From an uncultured Prevotella sp. (GTDB lineage: Bacteria; Bacteroidota; Bacteroidia; Bacteroidales; Bacteroidaceae): a DNA stretch of 25,196 nucleotides. Where the stretch lies: the NCBI GenBank assembly GCA_947303825.1, contig CAMYZK010000005.1, forward strand, positions 1 to 25,196. The letters run 5' to 3'. Of the stretch, positions 6,585-15,750 are shown piece after piece; positions within the stretch are counted from its first letter, which is position 1, and the number at the start of each line of letters is the position of its first letter. The position numbers and the translations under genes are program-made. The notes beneath the pieces are model-generated. The model saw only the letters and a program-made list of their open reading frames with translations, searched no databases and was not told the origin of the DNA.

Positions 6585-8531
6585 ATGCCCGGGAAGAGAC
6601 AGAGCAACAGCTTCGTACTGACCGCAAAACCGAAGGACGGAGTAAGCCCGGAGTCTTACTCCTTGGTTCCAAGTCGTACAGAAGTGGAATTCCACAGCAA
6701 TGGCAATGGAGCTGCTTTCACTCCTAGTAGTATCGACGTGACGGTTTCCTTCTCCCGCACTGTGGGCGGTACAACCTCTGGAGGCGCATGGCCTTCACCA
6801 CACGGTCAGATGTCGATAGACGGTGTGACACATTATTTCGTTTGGCGTAAGTATGACTCCAATGGGGATATTGTGTCTACATTCAGCGGCAATCAGCTGT
6901 TGGGATGGGACAGAAGCTATGCAAACAGCGATGACCCTACTGAGCTGACAAACGACATGGGTGATGGTCTTGTAAGACTCCATGGGGGAATAAGAGTGAA
7001 GAGCTCATGTGCCTATTCTGCCATAGAGTTTGCCATTGCCAAAGAATATCCTTCACTGATAACAAGCGAGGCTGACATAATTGCTCGTGTCACCATACCT
7101 GTAAGAAAGGTGAGCGACGGTAATACAGAGCCAAACTATTTTCCCTATGGCAAGTACAGCGATGATGAGGTGTATGTCAAGGAAGGGCGGCATACTCCGT
7201 TGGTGTTCATGGAGGATGAAAGCGTCTGGAACGAATACGCACAGGCATACGGGGAATACTGGTTCCTGACAGCAGACACCAACGTCGTAAATGGTGTGCA
7301 CTATGCTCCTCAAAACGGAAGCCAGTACTGGGATAAGGCACAGAACTACGGTGTTGTGATGGTTGGGGCACAGTTCGCAAGGTTTGCTAAGAACGGTGCC
7401 GGCATCATGGCTGGAAATTATTACTATAGTGCCAACGGCAGTATTGATGGAGAGGAGAGAGTGGACGGCATGGGAATAGACGGCTCCGAGGTGTCGGCAA
7501 GTAACCCGCCTGCCTATACACGGTTCGTTGGTGATCCTTCACTACAGAAGGGCAGCCTTGCCGGTAGTGGAACAGGAACAGCAAGAGTCGTACTGGCTTC
7601 TTTCAGAATGTTGAAAGGTATGTCTCTGTCGTTCTCGTTCTACGGCTTTACAAGCAGCGGAACGGCAAGAGTTGGGCTCTATCGCAGTAAAGTTTCTAGT
7701 GTGCTGGCTAGCACCACCGTCAGCACTTCTACAGGAGCTACTTTACGTACCGTTGAATATACTGCCGTTGAGTCTGATGTCTTCACCATAGAGGTGGCAA
7801 TGGTGTCTGGTACATCTTATACTACGGCCAACTGGGAGATAGACAGTGGGACATGGCAGTTGGCAGGGTTCTTTACGCCTAACTGGTTCCAGGATCTGCT
7901 GACGGGTAAGACCTGGGGCGCAAAGGGTAACTTTATTGTTGAATCTACCGGCGGACTTAAATCGAAGGGGGCAGACATTGAGGGTACGGTAAGGGCAAGT
8001 AACTTGTTCAGGACATTGGCAGTGGCAGTTTCTGCTGTCTATTCCAATTCTGCTTATTATGCGCATCCATTGGTGTATTCTCCTGCTGGTACAGACCTCT
8101 TCTACCAGGTAGAGGGACTGACAGGGCTGAGTAGTGCTGAAGCGGCAAATTTCAAGATAGGAGATATTGTAAGCCTGGCTGACTTTCAGTCGCTTGCACC
8201 TGACTATTGGGAAGACTGGAGCAGCGTACCGTCTGGATTATTGCCTTGCACGGGCTTTGCAGATATTATCGAAGTTATAAACCGCACCGCCAACGAGTGG
8301 AAGTTAAGACTGCCTGACTGCCGGACAGTGAAAGGCAAGCTGATAGAAGTGCATAACATACACTCCAGCGGCAGCCTTTACGTGATGCAGACAGTAGCTG
8401 GCTCTCGCTTCAACTATATAGGTACACCGGATGGCAATCCTGATGCCGGTGAGACGATAGTGGCAGGTGGTCAGGGCAGCTTCTATTCCACGGGTGATAA
8501 ATGGCTGTTTATCTACAATCCTAATGCATGA
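6585..8531 (+). CDS. Phage tail-fibre or minor tail protein (648 aa)
   Basis: The start is 2 nt after the RT stop, and its ribosome site (GAGGA, around 6573-6578) is inside the RT reading frame, so translation is probably coupled to the RT. The chain is Ser/Thr/Gly/Tyr-rich with no signal or membrane helix. A segment near residues 440-475 (LTGKTWGAKGNFIVESTGG, then SKGADIEGTVRASN) is like repeats in phage tail and fibre proteins that precede a C-terminal head domain. It contains no VR copy. Base composition from about 6720 onward looks more AT-rich than in the flanking DGR genes, which suggests an exchanged module. A tail role is inferred from this and from its place before the tape measure. 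Confidence 0.7.
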   Translation: MPGKRQSNSFVLTAKPKDGVSPESYSLVPSRTEVEFHSNGNGAAFTPSSIDVTVSFSRTVGGTTSGGAWPSPHGQMSIDGVTHYFVWRKYDSNGDIVSTFSGNQLLGWDRSYANSDDPTELTNDMGDGLVRLHGGIRVKSSCAYSAIEFAIAKEYPSLITSEADIIARVTIPVRKVSDGNTEPNYFPYGKYSDDEVYVKEGRHTPLVFMEDESVWNEYAQAYGEYWFLTADTNVVNGVHYAPQNGSQYWDKAQNYGVVMVGAQFARFAKNGAGIMAGNYYYSANGSIDGEERVDGMGIDGSEVSASNPPAYTRFVGDPSLQKGSLAGSGTGTARVVLASFRMLKGMSLSFSFYGFTSSGTARVGLYRSKVSSVLASTTVSTSTGATLRTVEYTAVESDVFTIEVAMVSGTSYTTANWEIDSGTWQLAGFFTPNWFQDLLTGKTWGAKGNFIVESTGGLKSKGADIEGTVRASNLFRTLAVAVSAVYSNSAYYAHPLVYSPAGTDLFYQVEGLTGLSSAEAANFKIGDIVSLADFQSLAPDYWEDWSSVPSGLLPCTGFADIIEVINRTANEWKLRLPDCRTVKGKLIEVHNIHSSGSLYVMQTVAGSRFNYIGTPDGNPDAGETIVAGGQGSFYSTGDKWLFIYNPNA

Positions 8532-8596
8532 CGTGGCGGAAAGAAGTCAATACAGACAGAAATAGGGATTTCCCTATTCAAATTTGGTGAAAATCC

Positions 8597-8628
8597 TTTG
8601 GCGTTGTGAGAGGAAATGACTATTTTTG
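8597..8628 (+). promoter_or_regulatory. Promoter for the small membrane protein gene
   Basis: TTTG (8597-8600), 20 nt, then TATTTTTG (8621-8628) is an exact fit to the Bacteroidetes promoter. The expected start near 8635 leaves a leader of about 20 nt containing GAAAGGA (8641-8647) before ATG 8656. Confidence 0.7.
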
Positions 8629-8655
8629 CAGCAAAGAAGCGAAAGGAACCAAGTT

Positions 8656-8889
8656 ATGATACTGCCAGGAAACCCCATATTATATATATTCGTCGTTGTA
8701 GCAGTGTTTGTCTGCTTCGCCTTCAAGAATGGTGGTAGAAAGAAAGAGTCTTCGCCAACAAAGATGAAGAATGGTGAGGAATTTAAGGACTGGTACATGA
8801 AGCTCTGTGAGCAGAACCGAAAGAGGAATGAGGACCGGCTCGAAGAAATAAGATACCAGAAGTGGCTCATCAGTCATCAGTCGGAATAG
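8656..8889 (+). CDS. Small membrane-anchored phage protein (77 aa)
   Basis: The N-terminus carries one hydrophobic helix (about residues 6-22, PILYIFVVVAVFVCFAF), followed by a basic stretch (KNGGRKK) and a charged, probably helical tail to residue 77. That is the layout of an N-in or N-out single-span protein with a cytoplasmic or periplasmic coil. ATG 8656 is preferred over upstream codons because it has GAAAGGA at 8641-8647 and starts right at the helix. It has its own promoter and lies between tail genes. A holin, spanin-like or superinfection-exclusion role is possible, but nothing in the sequence decides between them. Confidence 0.6.
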   Translation: MILPGNPILYIFVVVAVFVCFAFKNGGRKKESSPTKMKNGEEFKDWYMKLCEQNRKRNEDRLEEIRYQKWLISHQSE

Positions 8890-8894
8890 CGTAG

Positions 8895-8945
8895 TTTTAC
8901 TATAGTATAGCGTGTGCTAACTTTGCAGAAAACCAAAGTTAGCAC
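8895..8945 (+). promoter_or_regulatory. Tape-measure promoter inside a 12-bp inverted repeat
   Basis: TAACTTTG (8918-8925) fits TAnnTTTG, with TTTT (8895-8898) 19 nt upstream as a near -33 box. The -7 box is part of GTGCTAACTTTG (8914-8925), which repeats inverted without mismatch as CAAAGTTAGCAC (8934-8945) around an 8-nt centre. Transcription would start in the centre, so a protein bound to the dyad would block it. A TCGTTTTATT run follows, so a terminator for the upstream small gene is a second reading. Confidence 0.65.
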
Positions 8946-8955
8946 TCGTTTTATT

Positions 8956-11900
8956 ATGGCTACAACAGAAAGATACACAACCGTCATTGAGCTCAACTCC
9001 GAGCAGGCCAAGCGTAACCTTGACGAGCTGAGAAAGCAGGTGGAGTCGTGGAAGAGCGACCTCGCCGAGGCAAGGGAGAAGAAGATGGGCAAGAGCTTCA
9101 TTGCCGCCATCAGGAAGGAACTGCGTGAGGCTGAGAATGAGCTGAAGAAGTATGACAACGAAGTTGCACGCACCATTGATACGCTCAACAATATAGGGTC
9201 GGCTTCGGTTGAGCAGCTGGAGAATGCACAGAAGGGACTGAAACGACTGGCATCGGAGGTTCCGCACGACAGTTCTTTCTTTCAGCTGCTGAACGAACAG
9301 CTTGACATGGTGACGCAGGAGCTGGAAAACATCAAGGCTACCAAGGCATTTGAGCAGATGCAGCAGGAGGCTGTTGGGGCCACTAAGTCTGCCGAGCAAC
9401 TGAAGGCAGAGCTGGACTTCATCAGTCAGACAGCAGACAATGCTGCAACCGCATCCGTAAGGCAGCTGGAACTCGCAGAACGCACTGCGCAGAATATCAA
9501 GCGAACAAGTATGGAAGGATCTGATGAGTGGAACAAGGCACATGAAGGTCTGGAAAAGGTGCGCACCAGGCTAACGGCTATTGAGGATGAGGAGCGGAAG
9601 GTGGTCAGCCTTATCGACCGCTACGACAAAGAGATAAAAGATGCGAACAAGTCTATAGAGGTGACTCAGAGGGAAACTCAATTGGTTAATCAGACGCTAG
9701 AAAACCTCAGTTCTGCCAGTGTACGCGATATCGAGTATTCCATCAAGATTCTCAACGAGCAGCTGCGAGACACCGAGCGAAACGGCGACAACGTGGAAGA
9801 GCTGACAAAGAAGCTCAAAATGCTTAACGAGGAGCTGAAGAAGGTGCAGGACATGCAGAAACCAGACAAGGAGGAGGGTAGCATCTTCACACGTGGAATA
9901 AATTTCCTTAACAAGAACTGGGGTGCCATCACGCAGGTTATAAGTGCCATAACAGGACTGTCAACGACAATACGCCAGGCTGTGGCTAGCTATGCAGACA
10001 TGGAGGAAGCCATGGCAGACACACGCAAGTATACTGGTCTCTCAGAGGATGCCATACGCGACCTTAATGAAGACCTGAAGCAGATGGACACCCGGACACC
10101 GAGAGAGCAGCTTAACGAGCTGGCAGGGGCGGCAGGAAGACTGGGAAAGACGTCGAAACAGGATATACTGGAGTTCGTCGAGGCAGGCGACATGATAAAG
10201 GTTGCACTTGGCGACGACCTCGGAGAGGGGGCTATCGACAAGGTGGGAAAACTGGCCATGGCCTTCGGTGAGGATGACAGGATGGGACTGAGGGGTGCCA
10301 TGCTTGCAACAGGCTCTGCAGTAAACGAGCTCGCTCAGAACTCTAGCGCACAGGCCGGATTCTTGGTTGACTTCACCGCCCGTGTTGCTGGATTCGGCAA
10401 GCAGCTCGGCTTGACGCAGGCTCAGATAATGGGATTCGGGGCGGTCATGGATGAGAACCTGCTGCGCGACGAGATGGCGGCAACGGCTTTTGGCAACATG
10501 CTTACAAAGATGCAGACTGACACCGCAAAGTTTGCACGTATAGCCGGCATGGACTTTAAACAGTTCTCGGAGCTTCTCAGCAAGGATGCAAACCAGGCCA
10601 TTCTGACACTGGCCGACAGCCTGAAGAAGGCAGACCCACAGGCCATGATGAAGATGCTAGATGACATGGGACTGGACGGTAGCCGTGCAGTGGGCGTGCT
10701 CTCTACCATGGCCGACAAGATAGACGACATAAGGAAAAGGCAGGAGCTGGCAACAGAGGCTTACAGCAAGGGAACGTCGGTGCAGGAGGAGTTCGCAACG
10801 ATGAACAATACTGTAGAGGCAAAACTGGACAAGGCTAAGAACAGCTTCCATGAGATGACCGTGGAGCTGGGTGAGAACCTGTTGCCTGTGGTGCAGCTGA
10901 CAGTGAGCGCAGGAGGACTGATGGTGAAGGGACTGAAAGTCATTACCGAGTTTGTGCTGAAATACAAAAGTGCTATCATCGGTGTTACCGCAGCGATAGG
11001 GACTTATATTACTATAACAGAAATCCAGGCTCATAGGACAGCCATTATGAACTCAACTTTTATAAAGGCATTCAGGTCGATGGCTGGATTCAAGGCTGCT
11101 CTGCAGAGAGCCGGAGAAGCCGTGACGGGATTCGTGGGACGCCTGTCGCTGCTTAAGATTGCTACGGCAGGAGTTATAGGTGTTGTGGCAGGGCTTCTGG
11201 CTAAGTTCGTGCTCTTCAAGAGCAGTGCTGACAGCGCAGCCAAGTCGGTAGAGGGGTTGGCTGATGCCGACAGGGCCTTCAACGATGCCCTCAACGAGTC
11301 GAGGAGAACGGTAGAAGAAGACATCAGAAGACTGAAGAGCCTTATCGACAGCAACGAGGATACGACAGAGGCAGTGAAGAAGCTGGCCGAAAAATACCCG
11401 CAGCTGGTGAAGGAGCAGATGTCGGCAGTGGAAGCGTATAAAGCACTGGTAAAGGGGTCGAAAGATTACTGCGAGCAGACGGCATACGAGAAAAAGGCAC
11501 TGTCGCTGGAAGATTCCATCAAAGACAGCGAGGCCAGCCTTAAGATAATGGAGAGAAGACTGGAGTCGGCAAGGAAGGAACTGGAGAAGTACAGTGAAGG
11601 GAACCTTGAGCTGGCGATAGGCCTGGAATCGGTTAACAGATTGGCTGAAGAGAATGCGGAAGCATACCAGCAAGAGGGATATATAGCCAAGGATCTTATA
11701 GACAGGGTGGCTATGCTCACGGCGAGGGTGAACAAGCTGAGGTTTGACAACCAGGAACTCAAAGAGGCACTTAAGGCTACAAAGGATGAGATGGCAAGCC
11801 AGGCGGAAACGGCAAAATGGCTGGCTGAGTCAAACAGTGTCGTTGCCCGGTTCTTCAGGGTCGTGAAAGAATCTGCAGACCAGGCAGCATCAAGCATTAG

Positions 11901-13899
11901 CAATACGAGCAACAATCTCTTCGGGCTGGCTAATGCCATACGCACGCTGCTTAACCTCGTAAAGAGTGGAGGTGTCGGCAACGATACCAAGGAATACTGG
12001 AAGAATGAACTGGATAAGAGAAAGGCAAGGCTGAATGAGCTGAGGGCCGACGCAAAGGCAACGGCGACAGAGATAAAGGAGGCAGAAAAACAGGTAAAGG
12101 AGGCCCAGTCAAACTATGATGTCTTCACGCCGAAGGTGACAAAGAGTGGCAGGGGCGGTCATTCCACGAAGTCGAAGGAGGATATAGAGAAGGAACGGCT
12201 GAAGAAGGCCGACGAGAATGCTAAGGCCGAGACGGAACGCCTGATGGCCGAGCTTACACACCGCTATGCCATGGGAAGGATTCTCTACTGTGACTATATC
12301 GAGGAGCAGGAACGCATACAGCTGGAGGGAATCGAAAGGAGAATGGGCATATACAAGAAGGAAAGCCTGCAGTACCAGAAACTCAGTAGGGAGAGGGAAG
12401 AGATGCTCCTCAACGGCTCGAAGGAGGCTAACAGGCTTACACAGGCCGAGATTGAGACGGCACACAGACAGAGACTGGCTGCCATAGAACAGCAGGCATG
12501 GCGTGAGAATATGACGGAGCAGCAGAAGAATGAGATGCTGTTCCGAGAGGACATGCGCTTCCTGGACGAGAAACGTATACTCTACCGGAAGGGAACTTTG
12601 GAGCGCATCAACCTGGAGAATGAGATAGAAGAGAGGCAGCAGAAGCACAAGATGCTGCAGGAACAGTACTACCAGCAGCTGTTGGAACAGATGCGGGAGC
12701 AGTATCTGGGCATGGGTGGTGATAAGCAGAAGCAGATTGCCCTCAAGGGACTCGAAGAGCTGCACAGCCAGGGACTGCTCAAGGAGGAAGAATACCAGAG
12801 GGCAAGAATGGCAATACAGGCGCATTATGCCAAGACTAAGACACCGGCAGAACAGACAAAGACAACGGCCGACGACATGCTGAAAAACGCTGAAGACAGG
12901 GCAAAGAAATATTCCTCCATTTCAGGATACGACCAAAGCAGCTCGCCCATCATGGCAACGCTCAACAACTACACAGCAGTAATGGAGAACCTCAGGATAC
13001 TCTATGCCAACGACGAGCAGAACCACGCCGCATACCTCGCCGCCAAACAGCAGGCAACGGCACAGTTCTGCGAAGACATGGCACAGCAGATACAGGCGGC
13101 ATACGCTGTTGTCGGCCAGGTTATGACGGCGGCAAGCGGATACTTCACGGCACAGCAGGACTACGAGACGGCCAAGGTAAGGGAGAAGTACGAGAAGCAG
13201 ATAGAGGCCGCAGGCAACAACCAGAAAAAGGTGAAAAAGCTGCAGGAGAAACAGCAGAAGGAGGAAGCCGCCATAAAGACAAAGTACAACAAGAAACAGA
13301 TGGTCATTCAGATGGCCCAAGCTGTAGCACAGACGGCCATCAACGCCATCAGCGCATACGGAGCAGCGCTGAAGATAGGACCGGCAGGACTCACACTCGC
13401 TCCTATTGCTGCAGCAATGGCCATCGCGGCAGGAATGTTGCAGATAGCAACCATCAAGAAACAGCAGCAGGCACAGGAGGCAGGCTACTACGAGGGAGGT
13501 TTCACCGGTGGACGCCATTACCGCAGCGAGGCTGGAGTGGTGCACGAGGGAGAGTTTGTGGCCAACCATAAGGCCGTGCAGAATCCAGCCATCATACCCT
13601 TCCTCAATTTCCTCGATCAGGCACAGCGCAACAACACCGTAGGCTCCATTACCGCTGCCGATGTATCCCGCCAGCTTGCCGCTGTGCCCGGAGGTTCCAC
13701 CACCGGGGTCATCGCTCCCGTCGTGAACGTAAATACCGACAACGCTGAGCTGCGAGAGGCCGTGGAAGCCCATAGGGAGGCAACAGAACGGCTCCTTCTG
13801 CGTCTCAAAGATCCTATCAATGCGAAGGTGGTACTCGTAGGGCCAGAAGGCTTGAACGAACAGCAGGAACGCCTCTCTGCCTTGATGAAAAACAAATAG
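8956..13899 (+). CDS. Phage tail tape measure protein (1647 aa)
   Basis: This protein sets tail length and is later ejected into the cell. The order fits the TP901-type family. A long coiled coil (about 1-330, opening with YTTVIELNSEQAKRNLDELR) is followed by the conserved core (about 340-600, including TPREQLNELAGAAGRLGK and DGSRAVGVLSTMADKID). Hydrophobic stretches lie at about 640-690 and 735-755, then long charged coiled coils (about 1050-1450). A last hydrophobic stretch (about 1460-1500) precedes a Gly-rich end (EGGFTGGRHYRSEAGVVHEG) typical of Bacteroidales phages. ATG 8956 is chosen over GTG 8914 because the latter begins inside the inverted repeat and upstream of the expected transcript start. 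At 1647 aa it implies a long, siphovirus-type tail. Confidence 0.92.
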   Translation: MATTERYTTVIELNSEQAKRNLDELRKQVESWKSDLAEAREKKMGKSFIAAIRKELREAENELKKYDNEVARTIDTLNNIGSASVEQLENAQKGLKRLASEVPHDSSFFQLLNEQLDMVTQELENIKATKAFEQMQQEAVGATKSAEQLKAELDFISQTADNAATASVRQLELAERTAQNIKRTSMEGSDEWNKAHEGLEKVRTRLTAIEDEERKVVSLIDRYDKEIKDANKSIEVTQRETQLVNQTLENLSSASVRDIEYSIKILNEQLRDTERNGDNVEELTKKLKMLNEELKKVQDMQKPDKEEGSIFTRGINFLNKNWGAITQVISAITGLSTTIRQAVASYADMEEAMADTRKYTGLSEDAIRDLNEDLKQMDTRTPREQLNELAGAAGRLGKTSKQDILEFVEAGDMIKVALGDDLGEGAIDKVGKLAMAFGEDDRMGLRGAMLATGSAVNELAQNSSAQAGFLVDFTARVAGFGKQLGLTQAQIMGFGAVMDENLLRDEMAATAFGNMLTKMQTDTAKFARIAGMDFKQFSELLSKDANQAILTLADSLKKADPQAMMKMLDDMGLDGSRAVGVLSTMADKIDDIRKRQELATEAYSKGTSVQEEFATMNNTVEAKLDKAKNSFHEMTVELGENLLPVVQLTVSAGGLMVKGLKVITEFVLKYKSAIIGVTAAIGTYITITEIQAHRTAIMNSTFIKAFRSMAGFKAALQRAGEAVTGFVGRLSLLKIATAGVIGVVAGLLAKFVLFKSSADSAAKSVEGLADADRAFNDALNESRRTVEEDIRRLKSLIDSNEDTTEAVKKLAEKYPQLVKEQMSAVEAYKALVKGSKDYCEQTAYEKKALSLEDSIKDSEASLKIMERRLESARKELEKYSEGNLELAIGLESVNRLAEENAEAYQQEGYIAKDLIDRVAMLTARVNKLRFDNQELKEALKATKDEMASQAETAKWLAESNSVVARFFRVVKESADQAASSISNTSNNLFGLANAIRTLLNLVKSGGVGNDTKEYWKNELDKRKARLNELRADAKATATEIKEAEKQVKEAQSNYDVFTPKVTKSGRGGHSTKSKEDIEKERLKKADENAKAETERLMAELTHRYAMGRILYCDYIEEQERIQLEGIERRMGIYKKESLQYQKLSREREEMLLNGSKEANRLTQAEIETAHRQRLAAIEQQAWRENMTEQQKNEMLFREDMRFLDEKRILYRKGTLERINLENEIEERQQKHKMLQEQYYQQLLEQMREQYLGMGGDKQKQIALKGLEELHSQGLLKEEEYQRARMAIQAHYAKTKTPAEQTKTTADDMLKNAEDRAKKYSSISGYDQSSSPIMATLNNYTAVMENLRILYANDEQNHAAYLAAKQQATAQFCEDMAQQIQAAYAVVGQVMTAASGYFTAQQDYETAKVREKYEKQIEAAGNNQKKVKKLQEKQQKEEAAIKTKYNKKQMVIQMAQAVAQTAINAISAYGAALKIGPAGLTLAPIAAAMAIAAGMLQIATIKKQQQAQEAGYYEGGFTGGRHYRSEAGVVHEGEFVANHKAVQNPAIIPFLNFLDQAQRNNTVGSITAADVSRQLAAVPGGSTTGVIAPVVNVNTDNAELREAVEAHREATERLLLRLKDPINAKVVLVGPEGLNEQQERLSALMKNK

Positions 13900-13970
13900 T
13901 GTGCGGCGCGGTTCGCCCGCGTCGTCGTCACACGTCCTGAAAAAGTGTGCGGCGCGGTTCGCCCGCGTCG
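13898..13970 (+). repeat. Tandem duplicated hairpin between tape measure and next tail gene
   Basis: Two identical 27-nt copies (13898-13924 and 13944-13970) each contain the hairpin CGGCGCGG/CCGCGTCG with loop TTCGC and one G-U pair. The first overlaps the stop codon of the tape measure gene and the second ends 16 nt before the next ATG. Neither is followed by a strong T-run, so plain termination is doubtful; RNA processing, mRNA stability or protein binding are alternatives. Confidence 0.6.
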
Positions 13971-13986
13971 ATAAAAAATATACCCA

Positions 13987-15750
13987 ATGACAGAACTATA
14001 CCTTCAGAAAGACAACAACCAGTGGCAACGCGTATGGTTCGATACCAGCGACGGTGGATTCAAACTCACTCGCGAGAACCCTTACTTCACACAGTCCGAG
14101 AGTTACACACTCGACGTGGCACTTCCCATGGACATTCTCGAGAACAGAAGCTTCATGGACAACCTGCAGCGCGTGGAACGTACAAAGCAACCACCGGCAA
14201 TGAAATGCCTGCTCATGGTAAACGGAACACCAGTGATAAACGGCTCCGCTAAAGTGACACAGGTGACTCAGCAGACAGTAAAGGTACAGCTGCTGGGGGG
14301 AAGAAGCGAGGTCAACTTCCTCGGGGATGACAGAGAAGAGTATGTGGACGAACTGCCGCTGGGCACCATACCTGCCGGTACCAGCACAGTCACTACGGGT
14401 GTGAGGGTTGCCGTTTCTCCAGTCAACGACGAGAGCAATGAGCGGGGTGGAGGAAGCGGCACCTACCACTTTTGCCTGGTTGACATCGCAAAAGAGATTA
14501 TCTCCCACTATGGATTCACCGTCACACAGTGTGACGTGGACGTGGAGCCGTGGAACTGCCTCTATGTGGCTACGGCAAAGCAGACACGCAATGTGGCACA
14601 CACCTTGCCTCACTGGACACCCAGGGAGTTCTTCACAGAGTTCTGTAACTTCTTCAACGTGTCGCTCGACATCGACGAACAACGCCGTACAGTTGCCATT
14701 GTGGGAACACCATCCTTCTTTGCTTCAAGAAACAAAGTGCGTCTGGAACCTGCAGACGAATACACGGCAGATGTCGGCGACGATGCCCATGCACTGGCTG
14801 TCGACAAATTGTCGTTCGACCTGTCTTCATCCTCGGCACATGACTATGACTGCATACCGGACAGCGTGCGCAAATATGGTGCTACACAGCAATATGCGTC
14901 GTATGTGTCGGCAATGTCGGCATACGGAGGAATGTCTGAGTCGGCACGCAAGCGTGTGATGTTCAAGTGTCCTGATGGAATGTTCGCAGGATGGGACCAT
15001 GACTATGGAGACTGGGGAGAAGAACTGCCGCGAACACTGTTCACACAGATTGATGTGATGGCACCGCTTACACGAGACGCTGAAGCATCAGAGACAGCCT
15101 TGAAGATATGCCCGGTGGCTATCGTCATGGGAGAGTATGAGTCTATGTTCGGATCGGGAGATAACGCACACACATACATCACGAGGATGTTCCTGCCTTC
15201 TCTGGAGAACCCTACCGGCAACGACACCGTACTCCATCTGTCATCTTCTGGAAGCTACGGAGGCAGCTCAGAGAACCAGCTGACTGAAGAGGAGGGCGCA
15301 ACGATACAGGAACTAGTAGAGGGAGAGGCAGAGGTGGAAGGAAAGGCCGAGAAAGAGGACCGACTGCAGGTCATGTTCATGGATGACGTACCGCAGACAT
15401 TCTCGCGGGTAGACTCTGTCCAACCTCACGTCTACACGGAACAGACACACCTGGTAGGGTTCACCGACTGGAAGTATAAGAAAAGCCACAGGGGAAGCGA
15501 ACACCGGCACTGGTCACTCTCACTCAATCCTACAGATGCGGAGCACTATCTGGGACAGTTGCATCAGAACGGATTCTCGTTCAACATGAAGGCCAGGCAC
15601 ACCTTCAAGTTCCTCTCAGAACAAATGCCTGACCCCCGCGACATCTACATCATACGCGGCAAGTGCTTTGCATGCGAGAAGATAGAGGCCACCGTCAATG
15701 CCGACGGCTTCGACCGCCTTATGACAGGCTACTTCTACGAGATGCTCTAG
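13987..15750 (+). CDS. Phage tail/baseplate protein, probable hub or tail-tip (587 aa)
   Basis: It follows the tape measure gene directly, where siphophages encode distal-tail and hub proteins. The N-terminal 120 residues open with ELYLQKDNNQWQRVWFDTSD and form a compact beta-like region. A middle part (about 150-260, with HFCLVDIAKEIISHYGFTV and WTPREFFTEFCNFFNVSLDI) resembles hub-type domains that assemble at the tail end. An acidic linker (about 430-455) precedes a C-terminal domain ending RGKCFACEKIEATVNADGFD. No signal or membrane segment is present. There is no Shine-Dalgarno before ATG 13987, only an A-rich leader. Assignment rests on gene order and general character, not on a family I can name. 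Confidence 0.7.
   Translation: MTELYLQKDNNQWQRVWFDTSDGGFKLTRENPYFTQSESYTLDVALPMDILENRSFMDNLQRVERTKQPPAMKCLLMVNGTPVINGSAKVTQVTQQTVKVQLLGGRSEVNFLGDDREEYVDELPLGTIPAGTSTVTTGVRVAVSPVNDESNERGGGSGTYHFCLVDIAKEIISHYGFTVTQCDVDVEPWNCLYVATAKQTRNVAHTLPHWTPREFFTEFCNFFNVSLDIDEQRRTVAIVGTPSFFASRNKVRLEPADEYTADVGDDAHALAVDKLSFDLSSSSAHDYDCIPDSVRKYGATQQYASYVSAMSAYGGMSESARKRVMFKCPDGMFAGWDHDYGDWGEELPRTLFTQIDVMAPLTRDAEASETALKICPVAIVMGEYESMFGSGDNAHTYITRMFLPSLENPTGNDTVLHLSSSGSYGGSSENQLTEEEGATIQELVEGEAEVEGKAEKEDRLQVMFMDDVPQTFSRVDSVQPHVYTEQTHLVGFTDWKYKKSHRGSEHRHWSLSLNPTDAEHYLGQLHQNGFSFNMKARHTFKFLSEQMPDPRDIYIIRGKCFACEKIEATVNADGFDRLMTGYFYEML

Noticed and set aside
5344..6672. Long minus-strand open frame opposite the RT
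   Set aside because: Antisense shadow of a gene with recognisable RT motifs; no recognisable domain of its own.
8914..8955. GTG 8914 as start of the tape measure protein
   Set aside because: It begins inside the inverted repeat and upstream of the expected transcript start. ATG 8956 gives a normal protein start and short leader.
13898..13970. Repeats considered as a CRISPR or att site
   Set aside because: Only two copies, each a self-pairing hairpin at a gene end, with no Cas genes or spacer series nearby.
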